64,000 bases of DNA from Echinostoma caproni. Taxonomy: Eukaryota > Platyhelminthes > Trematoda > Plagiorchiida > Echinostomatidae. The translations under genes and the position numbers were made by a program. Below are positions 21,101-32,515 of the stretch, piece after piece. The DNA is taken from assembly GCA_900618425.1 (NCBI GenBank), contig UZAN01040250.1, positions 7,114 through 71,113 of the forward strand. Direction: 5' to 3'. The notes under the pieces are model-generated. The model was not told the DNA's origin and did not search any database. It saw only the letters and a program-made list of their open reading frames with translations. Position 1 is the first letter of the stretch. Each line of letters begins with the position of its first letter.

Positions 21101-23602
21101 CTTCTTGATAAAACGCATAGCTTTTAAAATTCAGTTTAACCATCGTGTGAACACCTGTATTTCGTCACAATCTCGCCTTATGCTTGACCAACCTAAATGT
21201 GTCTGATGATCCGCTGCTTGCAATAGATCGGTTTCACATATACTGAGCAAAACAGAAGGTGTAAATCTCTTTGAATGTATCTTATTTCCAATAAATAATT
21301 AGGAACATAACTCCAATAAGAGTTTACGTTTTATGCAGAGCAATTCCTCAATCATTTTGTAAAAGTTTGTGCAATCCGGTGAGTTGGTATTTTTCAATCG
21401 GAGTTGGCAATGAATACATTTTAACGACCAGTGCTTCCGCGAAATCAATTCGGTTACGTTAATGCTAGTGAATCAATCTTTCGAGTGAAGTTAAAAAGCG
21501 CTCATATATCAGCGGACGAGGACTGTGTGATCAATAGGATCATCGTATAAATTACGTGTGCCATTGTCTGTTTTTACGTGGCGGAAACAATGGCCACGAA
21601 AAATTACGGGCAGAACGCTCTTGCACATTTCCTTGCAAATATTTCTGTGACACGTAGTATCCATCCAATGGTTCCCATTTGAAATGTCTTCAGTTTTTTA
21701 TATAAGTGGCAAGTTCAAAAGCAACGTAACAGTTACAGATGAACGAAAAAACACAAAGTTTGCACTTGTTGATCGATTTTTCAGGGAGTGCTTCACTAAA
21801 ACGAACAATCTGGGTAGAATAAAGCTTTCAAAGCCCAAACGTGAACGTATTGTAGAATAAGAATTCATTCCACTGTCCGCAATTAAACCACGGAACTCTT
21901 GCCACGGAAAAATAATTCATTAGAGCGAACGATCTATTTATCCTAGACAGCTACGTTTACAGAGCTTTCAAACTTAACTGGATTATTTATTAGATTAAAA
22001 CTGAATTGTTAGTTCAAGCTGTGTAATCCCCAAACCATGTAATTACACAAGTGCAGGCAGAAAAACAGTGGTTTGCACGAACGCATTGTTCACAATAACA
22101 CTCAAAATGGACTTACCAATAGGTACAAACATAGATCGTGAAAGAAATGGAAACGAAAGGAAAAAAATTGTCCGTTCCACATCCACTTTATAGAGTTGCT
22201 GATAGAACGATTGCATACACACTGAGGAGATTTGGAACGTCCAATCATCCGCTGCGTAGGTGAAAAATATAGCAAAAATAGGCCGTGAGCGAAAAATCGA
22301 TTGCCAAGGTATGGGGATTTGTCGTTTTGCACACAGAATTCTTCGTGCCACACTTGCGTGCAAATAGGCGCGTTCACGTTTTCCAAGTCGCTCATCTTTG
22401 GCCGGTTTCTCGTCGATTAGACGCCACCAAAATATGCACCAAATTAATCCGAGATTAGCGTAAATATAAAACACAACTCCCCAACCCCATTTTTTTTCAA
22501 TTTCCGCACATACTGGCAATCCGATTAGTGGACCCAAAGAAACCCCGATTACGGCAACACACACAAGGGTGGAGCGTTCAGTTTCCGGGCTCCAAAAGCG
22601 CAGTACTCCAAACACAGCTGGAATCAAACAACCTTCGGCTAAACCTTGAAGTAGACGTAGAAGAACTACCATAATAAATTTAGCCTGCACATTATTACCA
22701 ATTGTTTCTACTAGAGGTAAAAACAGATTCATACCACATGTCATTGCAACAGAACAGCCTAGGAGAAACGATGAGTCATGATTCACAGTGAGATATCCAC
22801 CGATTGGACTGGTGATGAGATAAGCAAAAAATACTGCATTTTCCGCAATATCGTTTTTGATTGTTTTAGTCCATGGCATTTGACGGTGTTCGGAGGGTTT
22901 AAAAATCAGTGAAGTCGCCGGTTGATTCATCTCAGGTTGCAACCCCGATACATCATGCAATGTGTCTATCTCCTCCCCGGGTAGGTGACCTTCAACACCG
23001 GCTGGATCGAGTAGATCATCTTCCGGTTTGGAGGCTGGTGCACCATGAATGTGTTCATTGGAACCGGATAATCGATTTACAACTGATCCACTGGGATTTG
23101 TATTGTTCAAATTGGTAATAATCCCGAGCATTTCCGAACGCATCCCTATCACAATTGTGAGACAGGCACAGCACAGGAAAGCAATCAGATATCGTTTCCG
23201 ACCGGGTCCACAAAAGCAAGCATCCGAGCAGTGCACCAGGTGTGAAGCATTTTGAAGCTGGGATTCATCGGACCGGTTCGGATAGGACTGTTGTGTGCAC
23301 CCGATGAGTTCCAAATTTTCCACATCAAGTGAAGTTTGCGCATCACTCCTAGCTGTTCGAACCCCGATCGCAGCCTGGTTGATTTTCTGCAAAGCAGGCC
23401 GAGGAAACTGTGTTCTGTTCACGTTGGATACACGGTTCAGGTGCGGTAGACCAGTGATGGATGGGGAACGTGAAGAAGCCGAGGAATCCCCACTGAATGA
23501 TCCGATGAAACTGCCTCTGGCTGCATTGTGATCGCAAATACAATTGATCTGATCGTGCACGCTCAAGTCGGTCTGCGGAAGATGACAAATGGTGTTGAAC
23601 AT
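17873..23602 (-). CDS. SLC17 family (VGLUT/sialin-type) major facilitator transporter, four exons
   Basis: Joined exons 23602-22117, 20948-20784, 20222-20115 and 18102-17873 give a 662-residue protein ending in TAG. Donors GTAAGT, GTAAGT and GTAGGT and AG acceptors bound the introns, each splitting a Gly codon after its first base. Family members carry organic anions, such as glutamate or sialic acid, across vesicle, lysosome or plasma membranes. Visible hallmarks are KRYLIAF in TM1 with R155, GGYL after TM2, RLLQGLAEG in TM4 (R316, E323), SPETERS, WTF in TM7, VPIGGIFADFLR, TTIRKIF, and GFSGLAVAGYAVNVIDLAP. Unlike VGLUTs it has Glu254 at the TM2 His position and Asp452 at the TM7 Arg position. 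The N-terminal tail is about 135 residues and the TM1-TM2 loop about 90 residues with an NNT sequon at 166. The ATG at 23602 has an in-frame TAG nine bases upstream. The substrate cannot be assigned. An upstream non-coding exon is possible. Confidence 0.93.
18103..20114 (-). other. SLC17 intron 3, carrying an RTE relic
   Basis: The 2,012-base intron has GTAGGT and TTCCAG ends. It contains the RTE retrotransposon fragment at 18930-19575, in the same orientation as the gene. A C-run (CCGCCCCCCCCC) lies near 19762-19773. Nothing else coding is seen in it. Confidence 0.8.
18930..19575 (-). pseudogene. RTE-type non-LTR retrotransposon reverse transcriptase 3' fragment
   Basis: Minus-strand translation shows LEYADDFALLGED with the catalytic YADD encoded at 19527-19516, then SAPSKCKILLQD. 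A stop follows, then VYAAAVRPVLLYSAETWPLR and FEHRCLR, and finally, after a frameshift, SRVLVNYGRPLEQMVDLHRL and RSLRHEAP. This order (YADD, S.KC, LLYG.ETW, DHRCLR, LRxxxHxLRM) is the C-terminal half of RTE-clade reverse transcriptases, abundant in flukes. Stops and frameshifts make it dead. It is 5' truncated, as usual for LINE insertions, and its C-terminal part matches the second RTE copy at 55990-56350. Confidence 0.85.
20115..20222 (-). CDS. SLC17 transporter exon 3 (residues 551-587)
   Basis: The 108-base exon encodes FSGLAVAGYAVNVIDLAP and LVMGFANSVSTFT. It matches the family pattern in which G-F-N-V-N-x-x-D-I-A-P is followed by L-x-G-I-x-N. In VGLUT and sialin the segment reads APRYAS or APSYAG; here it is APNFSG. 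Acceptor is AAATAG and donor GTAGGT. Confidence 0.92.
20223..20783 (-). other. SLC17 intron 2
   Basis: The 561-base intron has consensus GT and AG ends and no recognisable feature. A small plus-strand open frame at 20458-20667 has no motif. Confidence 0.85.
20784..20948 (-). CDS. SLC17 transporter exon 2 (residues 496-551)
   Basis: The 165-base exon encodes GIFADFLRIK, TTIRKIF and the hydrophobic segments around TM9. It begins after TTTACAG and ends before GTAAGT. The ADFLR...TxRKI pattern is among the best conserved cytoplasmic motifs of SLC17 proteins, which makes this exon secure although it is short. Confidence 0.92.
20949..22116 (-). other. SLC17 intron 1
   Basis: The 1,168-base AT-rich intron has a GTAAGT donor and TTTACAG acceptor. 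No repeat or coding motif is recognised in it. Confidence 0.85.
22117..23602 (-). CDS. SLC17 transporter exon 1 (residues 1-495 plus one base)
   Basis: This exon holds the Ser-rich N-terminal tail, TM1 (about 137-158), the long luminal or extracellular loop, and TM2 to about TM8. The tail carries a Cys cluster just before TM1 (residues 125-131). It ends in CCTATTG before GTAAGT. The frame stays open 23 codons beyond the donor, so an intron-retaining transcript would add a short unrelated tail. Confidence 0.92.
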
Positions 23603-26600
23603 TGGAGTCTATGTTGGCCTGCTCGTGACTGTTCACCACATTATAGTCATAATGCTATTAGTGGTAGTAATGATAATAAAAGCGTTGCATATATGGTGCG
23701 TGAATTTGATGTGCTCATTCGGACTGCATAGAATCATGCGATCTCATATGGACCAGCAGTTTTCGTATATCCGAGGGATGGAACTGATCCACAAGATACA
23801 TCCGCTACATCTAGTCGGAACAAAATGAAAGGTCCTGGGGTTATTTGTCAACTGTTCGAGTTCTTCTACTGGCCTAGCCAGTGAGTTGACGGTTATGGTC
23901 GTTTATGCTAGTTTTAGAGCGCTTGTGTGTATGTGTGTATTAATATATCTGTGAAAATGAATGTCCGCGACTGGATGGATATATACGCGCTAAGCAGCTG
24001 TAAACGTCTGTCACAGTTTTCATTGGTTAGACCCGACTGAATACAGACAATCGAACATACCGTGGGAGAGCGAGGGAAATAGATCAGTATGTGAGCTAAA
24101 TAGGGGCGATCGTCGAACAGACACAAACAGTGGTGACACAGTTCGGACTTTGACGATTCACACCACTACCACACACAATGAGACAGACGTGTCCTTTCAG
24201 CCCACACCCGATCCACTCGCCTGAGGCAAGCAAACAAAGAAGGCATAGTAGCTATAGGAGAACAAGATAAAGTATTTCACTTCGGTTCACCCACCCATCA
24301 ACCCACCAACCCACCTACGCCGTGACCGCCGCTTGGGACTGTGTGAGCATGTGAGTGCTCAAATACCCTTGTCGCATTCACGCGTGTGCCCACACATACA
24401 TGCATGCAAGCATGCATGCATGTACTTGGCTGTGTGTGTGTTTATAAAACACACGGACGACTTGCGAGGCTAACATGAAAATGGGAAATGAATCTTTGCA
24501 TTGTTAAAAAATACAACCTCCGAAAAAATTTCTCATCTATTTGTGTAAACATTCAAAACGTCCCGGGGACTTTGCCTCGAATGAATTTAGGAAAGGAAAA
24601 GCATAAAGCGATCAAATACCATATTGGGACACTGCAAGTAATATGAAATGAAAAATGCAACCATGTGTTTGCTGACTGACTGCAAAACACTATATAATCT
24701 GCTTGTATCTGAGCTTGACAGAGTATTTTGGCTAGTATGTAGCCGAAGGACCGTAAGTTTAAGTGGTTTCAATTTGAGAGAAAACACTGCCCCAGTGCAT
24801 TTAGTTCGGCAAAAGATACATTCGATTAGAAGCCATTAGAGCCTGATTCGTCCCATTGACCAATCAGAAATTTAAGAGATTGTATTTTAGGCGAACTGGG
24901 GAATTTGATTCATTCTGGCTGAATATGGACTAATCTTTTTGCTTAAATCGAATGAGTATCCAATAGAAGGTGAAATTCAGGGATGGAACAATGGAACAGT
25001 GTAGGGATTTGTATGTGTAAACTAAAACCCGTAAACTAAGCTTAATTCGTGCTCATACCTGTTTTCTGCTATTGAAGTGAATAGTCCCGACAAGGAAGCA
25101 GCAATAGTAGAAAAACAACTCAGAGGTGACGTATTTGAATCCTACCAACCAAGCCCAGCCTCAGACTCACTGTATCCCCCAGGTAGCCAATGCTCCCTTT
25201 CTAAGCATTATTTGTAAAATTAAATTTTAAGTAACTGAAAGGAGGAAAGAGAGATATTTGGTCATCGATTTATTCTCAAATTTAGCAGTTTAAGCAGAGC
25301 ATTCAGTGAGCTTATGAGATGTCTACTTCGTGGAAAACTTATATTCCTCTGGTGTTTCCCACCCAATGTGCGCAAACTCAACCTTTCTCTCCATTGGTCA
25401 ACTGCTTTCCAGTTTCTCACTGCCCTGTGAAGGAAAGCTTTCGGAATGGGCTGTAGAGAGCGCTAGATGAAGATAGATGAAACATATGTTTGACCCCACT
25501 CTTTTCCATGAATTTGGAAACTATGTTCAAACTAATTAGAAGCAACCGAAAATTAATCTGAATCGTTATCTCTAGTAGTATTACAGTGGAACGGAAAACG
25601 CAAATTTTATCACCACTCATTTGAAATATGGTCTTCAAGGGTTTTGTCTTATTTGGAAATATTCCGGAATGGACTACCGGTTACAAAGGTGCCAGGTGAA
25701 ATGCTTTCGGTAAGCATGAAAATAACTTAACGCCATGTACGTATTTTGGCTGACTACCCAGTAAATGTTATTCTGGGGGCAGTGTGAATTTAAATTGGAT
25801 AATTTTCTAAACCTTCTCTAAACTAATTTTGATAATGTTTTGGTAATTTGTCTACAGTTTCATTGCCTATGCGTTGTCGGAAGGCATTGGATCATGATAA
25901 ATATCATGAACACAAAGAAATATGGACATTCCAGTAAAACCGTTTGCATCATATCTTATTGAAAAACAGCCGAACATGGGCGTGTTACGATACATCCTGC
26001 ACATTTTTTCAATCGTTTCACAAAAGCCGTTTGCCTGAATGTGGAAACAGTCTGATTAGGATTTTCTTCCGGTTGATTACTCTATCAGTCCCTAATGTGT
26101 GCCAGCGGAAGGAGCGACACGCTTTTCTTAAAAAGACTAATCGGCTTAACTTCCGTTTCAATTAATATCAGACCACAACCGGAGGATTATCACAGGAACA
26201 GAAAAGTCGCCTTGGTTACTTTGTTTGCACTGTTTCTTTTCCACTCAGCGATTCCAACTGGGTCGATCAGACACGATAAGCAATCACTCTTCTGATGCTT
26301 AACACACCGTCTGCGGGGTTATCATGACGTTTCTGGAGAGCCTATTTCTTGTGCTTTACTTCACACCGACATACACGAACACAAACACACGTTGTTTTCG
26401 CAGCAACTGAGGTTTTATATTTATTTTACCACTCAGTGCTGTTATTAGTGTGCCAATGAAACGCAAGCGCGTGTGTGCTTCATGTGTATGTGCTGAACTA
26501 TATGTGAACAATAGATTGCCTACTCAATTGAGAAACAGGAAAACGTCTAATGTGGAAACATTATTAAAAAGATCCTTGAATGCTAAAAAATAACATCTTT

Positions 26601-29058
26601 CCGCATAGACTTACGCTTATCATGTGTACATCATTTGCGAGCGCACTGGATCCCCGGGAGAGATGATTTTTTTCTTCAAATACTTGTGACTGGAAAGTAG
26701 TTAATTTAAAGATTTCTCGTGCGCCATTTGCGATTCAGGTTGGTGGTTGGGAGAACGGATCAGCTTTTCAAGTTTCTTATCGCCAGGAATTGATCGATAG
26801 GCTTTAGATAAGTAAGCAGGGAGGCCCTTTTTCGAATTCTTAATTGTTGAGGGTCTTGCACCCTTTAATGCTTTCAAAAACCCAGCGTATGGATAGAGTT
26901 ACCAGTTTACAGGTTTATACGCAACGTTCGCATCCAATGTGTCATTTGTGATCCTGGTTAAACGTTTTGTTTTAGATGATGCATCACTGTCAATAAATGT
27001 AATAGCAAAAGCACACCGCTTAGTGCAGGTGGTAAACGTCAAACGAGCGGGACCGCACAGTGGCACTCTTGTATCCACCCTGAACACTCAGATCACGTGC
27101 ATCAGGTCACTTTGGTCCTCCAAGGCCAATGTTATTTTCCACTGTTCTTTAACCAACGCATATCATTTCTGACCATGATGTGTGTTCATACAAGTTTTCT
27201 TCAGCAAATTACCATGTGATGTCACACTCTCTTTGGTCGATAATATGACGTTTTGTGATGGTGGAAAAGACAATTTGACTGAATATGGAGAGGGGAAATA
27301 CAAAACCGCAACAATCAAATTCTTTCCAATCTTCCAAATTTCTCAAGTTATGCACAATCAGTCCAACATAGGAATATTATTCCAGTTGAGATGCAGTGAA
27401 ATCTGCGTTTCCATAAATCACGCGATCTAGATTTGTTGGGTTGTCTCTTAAACGAGAATATTTTATTCCAAAGTCGAGGTTTAATCATACTTCCACAAAT
27501 GTGTACAATTTTGAGTTTTAGTTCCTCGAACTCGTTTCCGTGTGCTCTGACTCCTTGATCAGGTTAAATTCAGTTACCAAGTAAACATATTCACGGTTCT
27601 ACCCTCCGCGGTCAACAAGTTCCATTTTCACTGTTTTTCTAATCTTTTTTTCCTGCTCCCTCATTGTTTCTGCAGGTGAATCAATGGACTATTTCACTGT
27701 AGATGTGATCAGAACACAGAATTCTTTTCGGTTTTTCAGTATCAATCTGCTGCACTAATATTTGATCGCAAGGTGATAACAAAAGTCACTATTCACAATA
27801 AATGTGTTAGCAATGGGTTAAAAAAACGAAAGCCGCTGATGAAAATGGTTTTGTAACTTGCTCATTCGGTATTGATTTTATCATCTGACCGACAGTTGAT
27901 TACGCCGTGTTTGGTTATAGTAACCACAGCGAATGGATAACCGGAATTTGTTTGGGAAGTTCGGATTAAGTGATTGGAATAGCTATCGCATAATTTATTT
28001 TAGTTGGTTGGGCAGATTCATTGGGTCCCATAGATGACCTCAAGTGATCTTTTGACGTTTGCCAAATGACCCGTTTTGTTCAGATGCTCCAAAATTTAGC
28101 TGTGTGACTTTTGTTAGTCCTTCTCTCAATCAGACCGATCTTGAATCCGTTCGGTCGGACGATAATGTCAATGTAACGGGTTCCGCGGGATTATGTGAAC
28201 TGTCAGACCAAAAAGGTAGCGCTGATAATAGCAAACGATCTCCCCACTAGAAAAGCCAAGAATCTATTATACCGTTTCTTTTTCAACGTTTTAGCTTCCA
28301 ACTCCAAGTGAGCTCCCAGGCCCCCTTTTTCTGAACTTATTCTAAGTTGGTCTAATTCGGTTTTCCTCTAACTTTGGTTTGTTAATTGGTAATCACTCTA
28401 GATACACAATGTCACTTATCCCCCCATCCCTAATCAAAGCGCAGTAATCATTTTGATAACCCTCGAACTTGACCGTTTGCTTTTGGATGATGGTACCTAC
28501 TCAAACCTATCGATACATTCGACATGATGAGTGTTGATTAGCACCATTACCCCGGTTTGGAATCATGACCTCACCGACTGATCAAACTCACCACATGATA
28601 TTACAACGTGGTTTACGAAGTACAAGTGCCTAGCTCGAACTCTATATAGTACACGGTAGGAGTCACTCTTCCTTCTGACCGTGGTTGGTTGGATGTCCTT
28701 TGTGCGTGAGCTGTCCGATTCCATCCGTGAACTAGCAAGTGTAACAAACATTACACGGAATGTGTAATGGACATGCTTTGTCTCTACTAGGAGTTCGAAG
28801 CACCCCTCCGTCTATCGCTTAAATTATCTACTAGGTCTGTAGCGAACGTTTGAATTATTCATTTCACGCTACATTGCATCCGTGAGGTTCAGGCTGAAAA
28901 AGGTTAGTTACGTAATGAACTGCTAACAAGTGTAAAAGAAATAACAAAAGCAAGTATTCTTTGGCCAACCCGTACATGAGTAATTTGGACAGAAGCCGGT
29001 AGCGGCTGAAGATGGATGCGTTAACTTTGTGCGTCAGATGAGCTGCTATTTCGAACAC
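23603..29058. other. Upstream flank of the SLC17 gene and featureless DNA
   Basis: The stretch immediately right of the ATG is the gene's 5' flank; it has TG-rich runs near 23927 and 24430 and no clear TATA box or initiator that I can defend. Open frames at 25944-26295 and 26899-27430 show no family motif. An ATGCATGC palindromic run is listed separately. The rest is AT-rich single-copy-looking sequence. Confidence 0.55.
24396..24424. repeat. Palindromic ATGC repeat
   Basis: Tandem ATGC units interrupted by CAAG form a near-perfect inverted repeat (ACATGCATGC...GCATGCATGT) about 0.8 kb upstream of the SLC17 start codon. It could form a hairpin; alternation of purines and pyrimidines also favours Z-DNA. 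Confidence 0.6.
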
Positions 29059-29190
29059 TTTTGCAGTTTCCCTAAGTGTCTGAGCAAGATAGGCAAAGTA
29101 GATCGATATACCCTGAGCGCTTTTACCAACCTATTGTCGTTGCATGCCAATAAATAGCATTCCGATTAAGGCGAGTTCCTTGTCACTAAG
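29059..29190 (-). pseudogene. Possible scrap of a nuclear-receptor-like ligand-binding domain exon
   Basis: After a good minus-strand acceptor (CTTTTCTGTCTTCAG, ending at 29191), the sequence reads LSDKELALIGMLFIGMQRQ and then a TAG. The LSDxELAL block resembles helix 7-8 of nuclear receptor ligand-binding domains, where FCxLxLTDxELALF is common. Directly after the stop, another frame gives DNRL, where receptors often have DRPGL. The match is short and broken, so this may be chance or an old pseudogene. Confidence 0.15.
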
Positions 29191-29819
29191 CTGAAGACAG
29201 AAAAGGTCGTCCGGTTGCACTATACACGGGGATAAGTTATGTAACCCGAAACTGGAGTCAAGTCATGCGTGACCTGCCTTATTGGTGATGGAAAACGTAA
29301 GGAACGTGTTGCACATGATCATCAGGGAAAATGAATGCTTCATAACACAACCAGTAAAAAATCTAGTGATCTGTGGCATGTTTGAAGACGCACTAATATC
29401 GTATTTATTCGTTATCCTTCAACGTTCATCGAGGTTGGCTTCGTAGTAATTCTCTGTGTATGGGGCCAAACAAAGACAAAACCCTATACTGTATTTACTC
29501 CTACCGCTGCTGTGCACCCTTAATTTTGGCTGGATATTGGTTACAATGATGGCTTAAAATTCACGTACTGCGTCTGTTTATTGCAATGCATTTATGCTAC
29601 GACCATCATCGAAGTACCTAAATAATCATCATGCTTCCTATATTGCGGTATTATGTCCAACTGTAGCGCTAACTGACTAAAGTAGTTTGGTTCATCCAAT
29701 AGCTGACATTGGGCTGAAACTGATTTGAAACACTAGTGTGGTGATTCGGGCCTACGAGATGACGTATACCCTGAAGCGATGCGTTACAGCTTTAGGACAA
29801 CTGTGATCAATCAAACTTT
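29191..29819. other. No recognisable gene
   Basis: No open frame or repeat that I can identify. Confidence 0.5.
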
Positions 29820-30130
29820 ACGGGTGACGTCAGAAAAACGCCTACGCGCCACTGCTTCTGAATTACATACCATAGGTAGATTGCACCAGCCAATCAGAGA
29901 CCGTGCGGCCAAAACAGAAGCAGAACGATGAAAGAAATATTGGAACGCGATTGGCAGAAGCCCGGATGACCAATGTTCACGCTTTGCACATATTATTTAT
30001 TCTCCTTTATTTCTTCCAATAAACGAACTACTACTCCTGTGGCCTTTTCCTCGCCTCTGTGTTACGTGGGATATTTCGTTAAGGTGCCAGTGCGGTCCAG
30101 TGCTTACGTGATCCTGTCCGTGATTGCTAA
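29820..30130 (+). promoter_or_regulatory. LTR-like or promoter-like signal cluster
   Basis: Within 200 bases lie a perfect CRE (TGACGTCA, 29825-29832), a CCAAT box in CCAATCAGAG (29890), an AT-rich TATTATTTATT (about 29990) and AATAAA (30019-30024), followed by GC-richer DNA. The order matches the U3-R-U5 layout of a retrotransposon long terminal repeat, or an orphan promoter. I could not find TG...CA ends with a target-site duplication, and no second copy is in the window. Confidence 0.25.
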
Positions 30131-31065
30131 TCCTTGATTTATATTCCGTGATCCGTATTGCGTGGTTCCTACTCCGAGTTCAGTGCGTACTACTACTAGC
30201 ATTACTACAATTAATACAACTAGGTGACAGCCAATATCAGTATAGAGAAAATTTATGGAATAATCCAGAATTGGGTCAAAATGATTATTGAGTGTTCTAG
30301 GAGACTTGAGTATTTCTCTATTATGCAGTTGAGAAACCACCGAATAGAATATTTTGAATGTTTTGATTCGACAGCATCATAACTGGATGTCGTTACACTC
30401 GAAGATATCACAGATACCATCGTTGATCAACGTGTATAAATAAACACTCTTTTCTGGGTAACGTTGCACAGCTTGTTATTTTTCGGTTCCGTTTTCAACT
30501 ATTTCTAGCTGAACCTTTCAACGCATTCATTCTGCCGGATAGCACTTCAATTCACTTCCATTCATCGCCAGTTATCCTTCGCGACAAACCACTCATGTCC
30601 GTTGTGCTAGACAACACATTTGGTTTCATTTTTGGTTGATCACTATCGTTCTGTGTGACTCTATATACCGCTGAATCAAAGTGGGTTTCTGTGCATGATA
30701 CTATCAGGAGATCTTCGTTTTGCGAACAAGGCACATCGGGAGGAAGAGAAGATCCATCCATTCTGATCAGCCTCGAGAAGATTTGATATTTTTTACTCAG
30801 ATTGTTCATGAACAATTGCGCATTAGTGCATGTGACAAACAGGGTGCGGATAAAATCCTCTCAAATAACACCCCGGGTCCTCAGTTGTTGATTGAGTTAC
30901 CCTCCTATGGTGTACAACTGCCCACCAAATCCCAATTCCCTCGTACCCCAGAGGGCTTAGATTCGTAGAATCATCCCGAAGTTCAATATTTGGAGAGTAC
31001 GTTGAAAAAGGCCGTTTGTTGAGTATTAGTGACTTGAAAATCCCTATGTTTATTTGCCTTAGTAT
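30131..31065. other. No recognisable gene
   Basis: Two overlapping open frames, 30552-30815 (minus) and 30720-30968 (plus), have a protein-like composition rich in Ser, Asp and Pro. I recognise no domain in either, and they cannot both be real across their overlap. Splice-like AG/GT dinucleotides do not settle the question. Confidence 0.4.
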
Positions 31066-32515
31066 CTAGGTGTTCACCAAACTCGTGCATCACTGTCATT
31101 TTGGAAATCCATTTAAGATTGCAATATGATACTTATATATTGATGGTTATCTGTAAAGTATATGTATACTTTAATTTGTCTCCAACTTCTATTTTATTGG
31201 TTTTCTTCCATCACCTTGAGTGTCGCGATAAAGTTTGTAGTAATTTAAAAGTTACACCTCAGATTTGGAAAATAGTTTATTCAATCATCATAAAATATGA
31301 TTCAAATGAGTAGTTCCTGTTTCGTGTATGCTAAATAAACCACACAATTAAAATATTCCAACTTACATAGATTATTGAATTATTTGGCTACCAGTTACTC
31401 ATTCATTATCCCTTATACTGTAACAACTGAAAATATAATCCAAGATACATAAAAGGTGACCTTCGAAAGTTGGCCTTGAGGTGTGCGGCTAGTTGAGCAA
31501 GCGTCTTGTAGTGTCACCCAAACCGGATGAAACATCCAAGAGTTTCTGACACACACTCGAAGCCTGAAGGCAACCTAATAGAGAACCACATAACTCCGAT
31601 GACTCAAGTCTTGATCAGTGCAAGTGCTTTGATGTGAACATAAGCCCAATTCGTTGCACAATCAAAGGATTTTCTCCATCAAGGCATAAACCAAAAGGGA
31701 AGAAACGGATCCCATCAAAGCAAGACGATAGTCGAACTTGATTGCATTAGAGAAAAGTTGCACACAACCAATATGGAGAATACTGCAGGCGGATTAGCTG
31801 TTTTAATCCTCCCACTAACGTTTGGAAATGATGGCTCAATTTGAAATGTAGCTGAGACCACCTGATGTGAAAACATTGTTGAACGCCCAACAAAGCAGTG
31901 CACGTATTGAATTTACCAACAAACTTGAATCTCGTCACCTGTCCGTTTGGCACTGGGTTTATCTCATTGCAGGCCAAAGAGAAGTTCAGCAGGCGGAGAA
32001 AGATGACCTACTGACCTAATTTTCCAATTTATTCTGTTTTACCTGGCAAAAGAAGTAAACATCCATCCCGCTCTAAGTGTTGGAAGGGATCCAAATACTG
32101 AGAGCCTTCTTGTTCGTCTCCTGCACATACTGATCTGGATATCGAAAAATCTCATTCACTGATAAGGAGAGTTTTTGATAACAGTCACTCCCAAAATGCA
32201 ATCGCGGAAGTCATATTTCTCTCACTTGAAGTTTAGTTTATCTCCTCACTTGGGGTTGGTAGTAGAAAACGGTTCGACCTCATCAAATATTATTTTTTTC
32301 AAATTTATGCAGTTTCTGGATGGGTGAAGACCAACGTCGACTTCAATCAACTGCCACTCAGCAGCTGGGATTTAAATGTAATCTAAAACGTTCCCCAGTG
32401 GTAGAAACGGGGATTTTAGCCGCATCGACGGTCATCGTAGGTGGTTAGGATGCGGCATGCATTAGAGGAAACTGGCAAATTCTGTTCGGTAATCAAATTG
32501 GTGCAGTTCATGCTA
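31066..32515. repeat. Unclassified 1.5 kb dispersed repeat, copy A
   Basis: This block is a diverged direct duplicate of 43546-45066. Shared markers in the same order include ACTCGTGCA, CTCAGATTTGGAAAATA, ACCCAAACCGGATGAAACAT, CTTTGATGTGAACATAAG, ATCAAAGCAAGACG and AACCAATATG. Minus-strand frames of both copies give YWLCAT, then SCFD and FGLCL or LGLCL in one frame, and NEIN and NGQ in another. I do not recognise a transposase, RT or integrase. It may be a non-autonomous transposon or the non-coding part of a larger element. Confidence 0.75.

Noticed and set aside
22102..22395. 97-codon minus-strand frame overlapping SLC17 exon 1
   Set aside because: It is an out-of-frame shadow of the transporter exon.
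22909..23828. Several plus-strand frames opposite SLC17 exon 1 and its 5' flank
   Set aside because: Antisense shadows without independent motifs.
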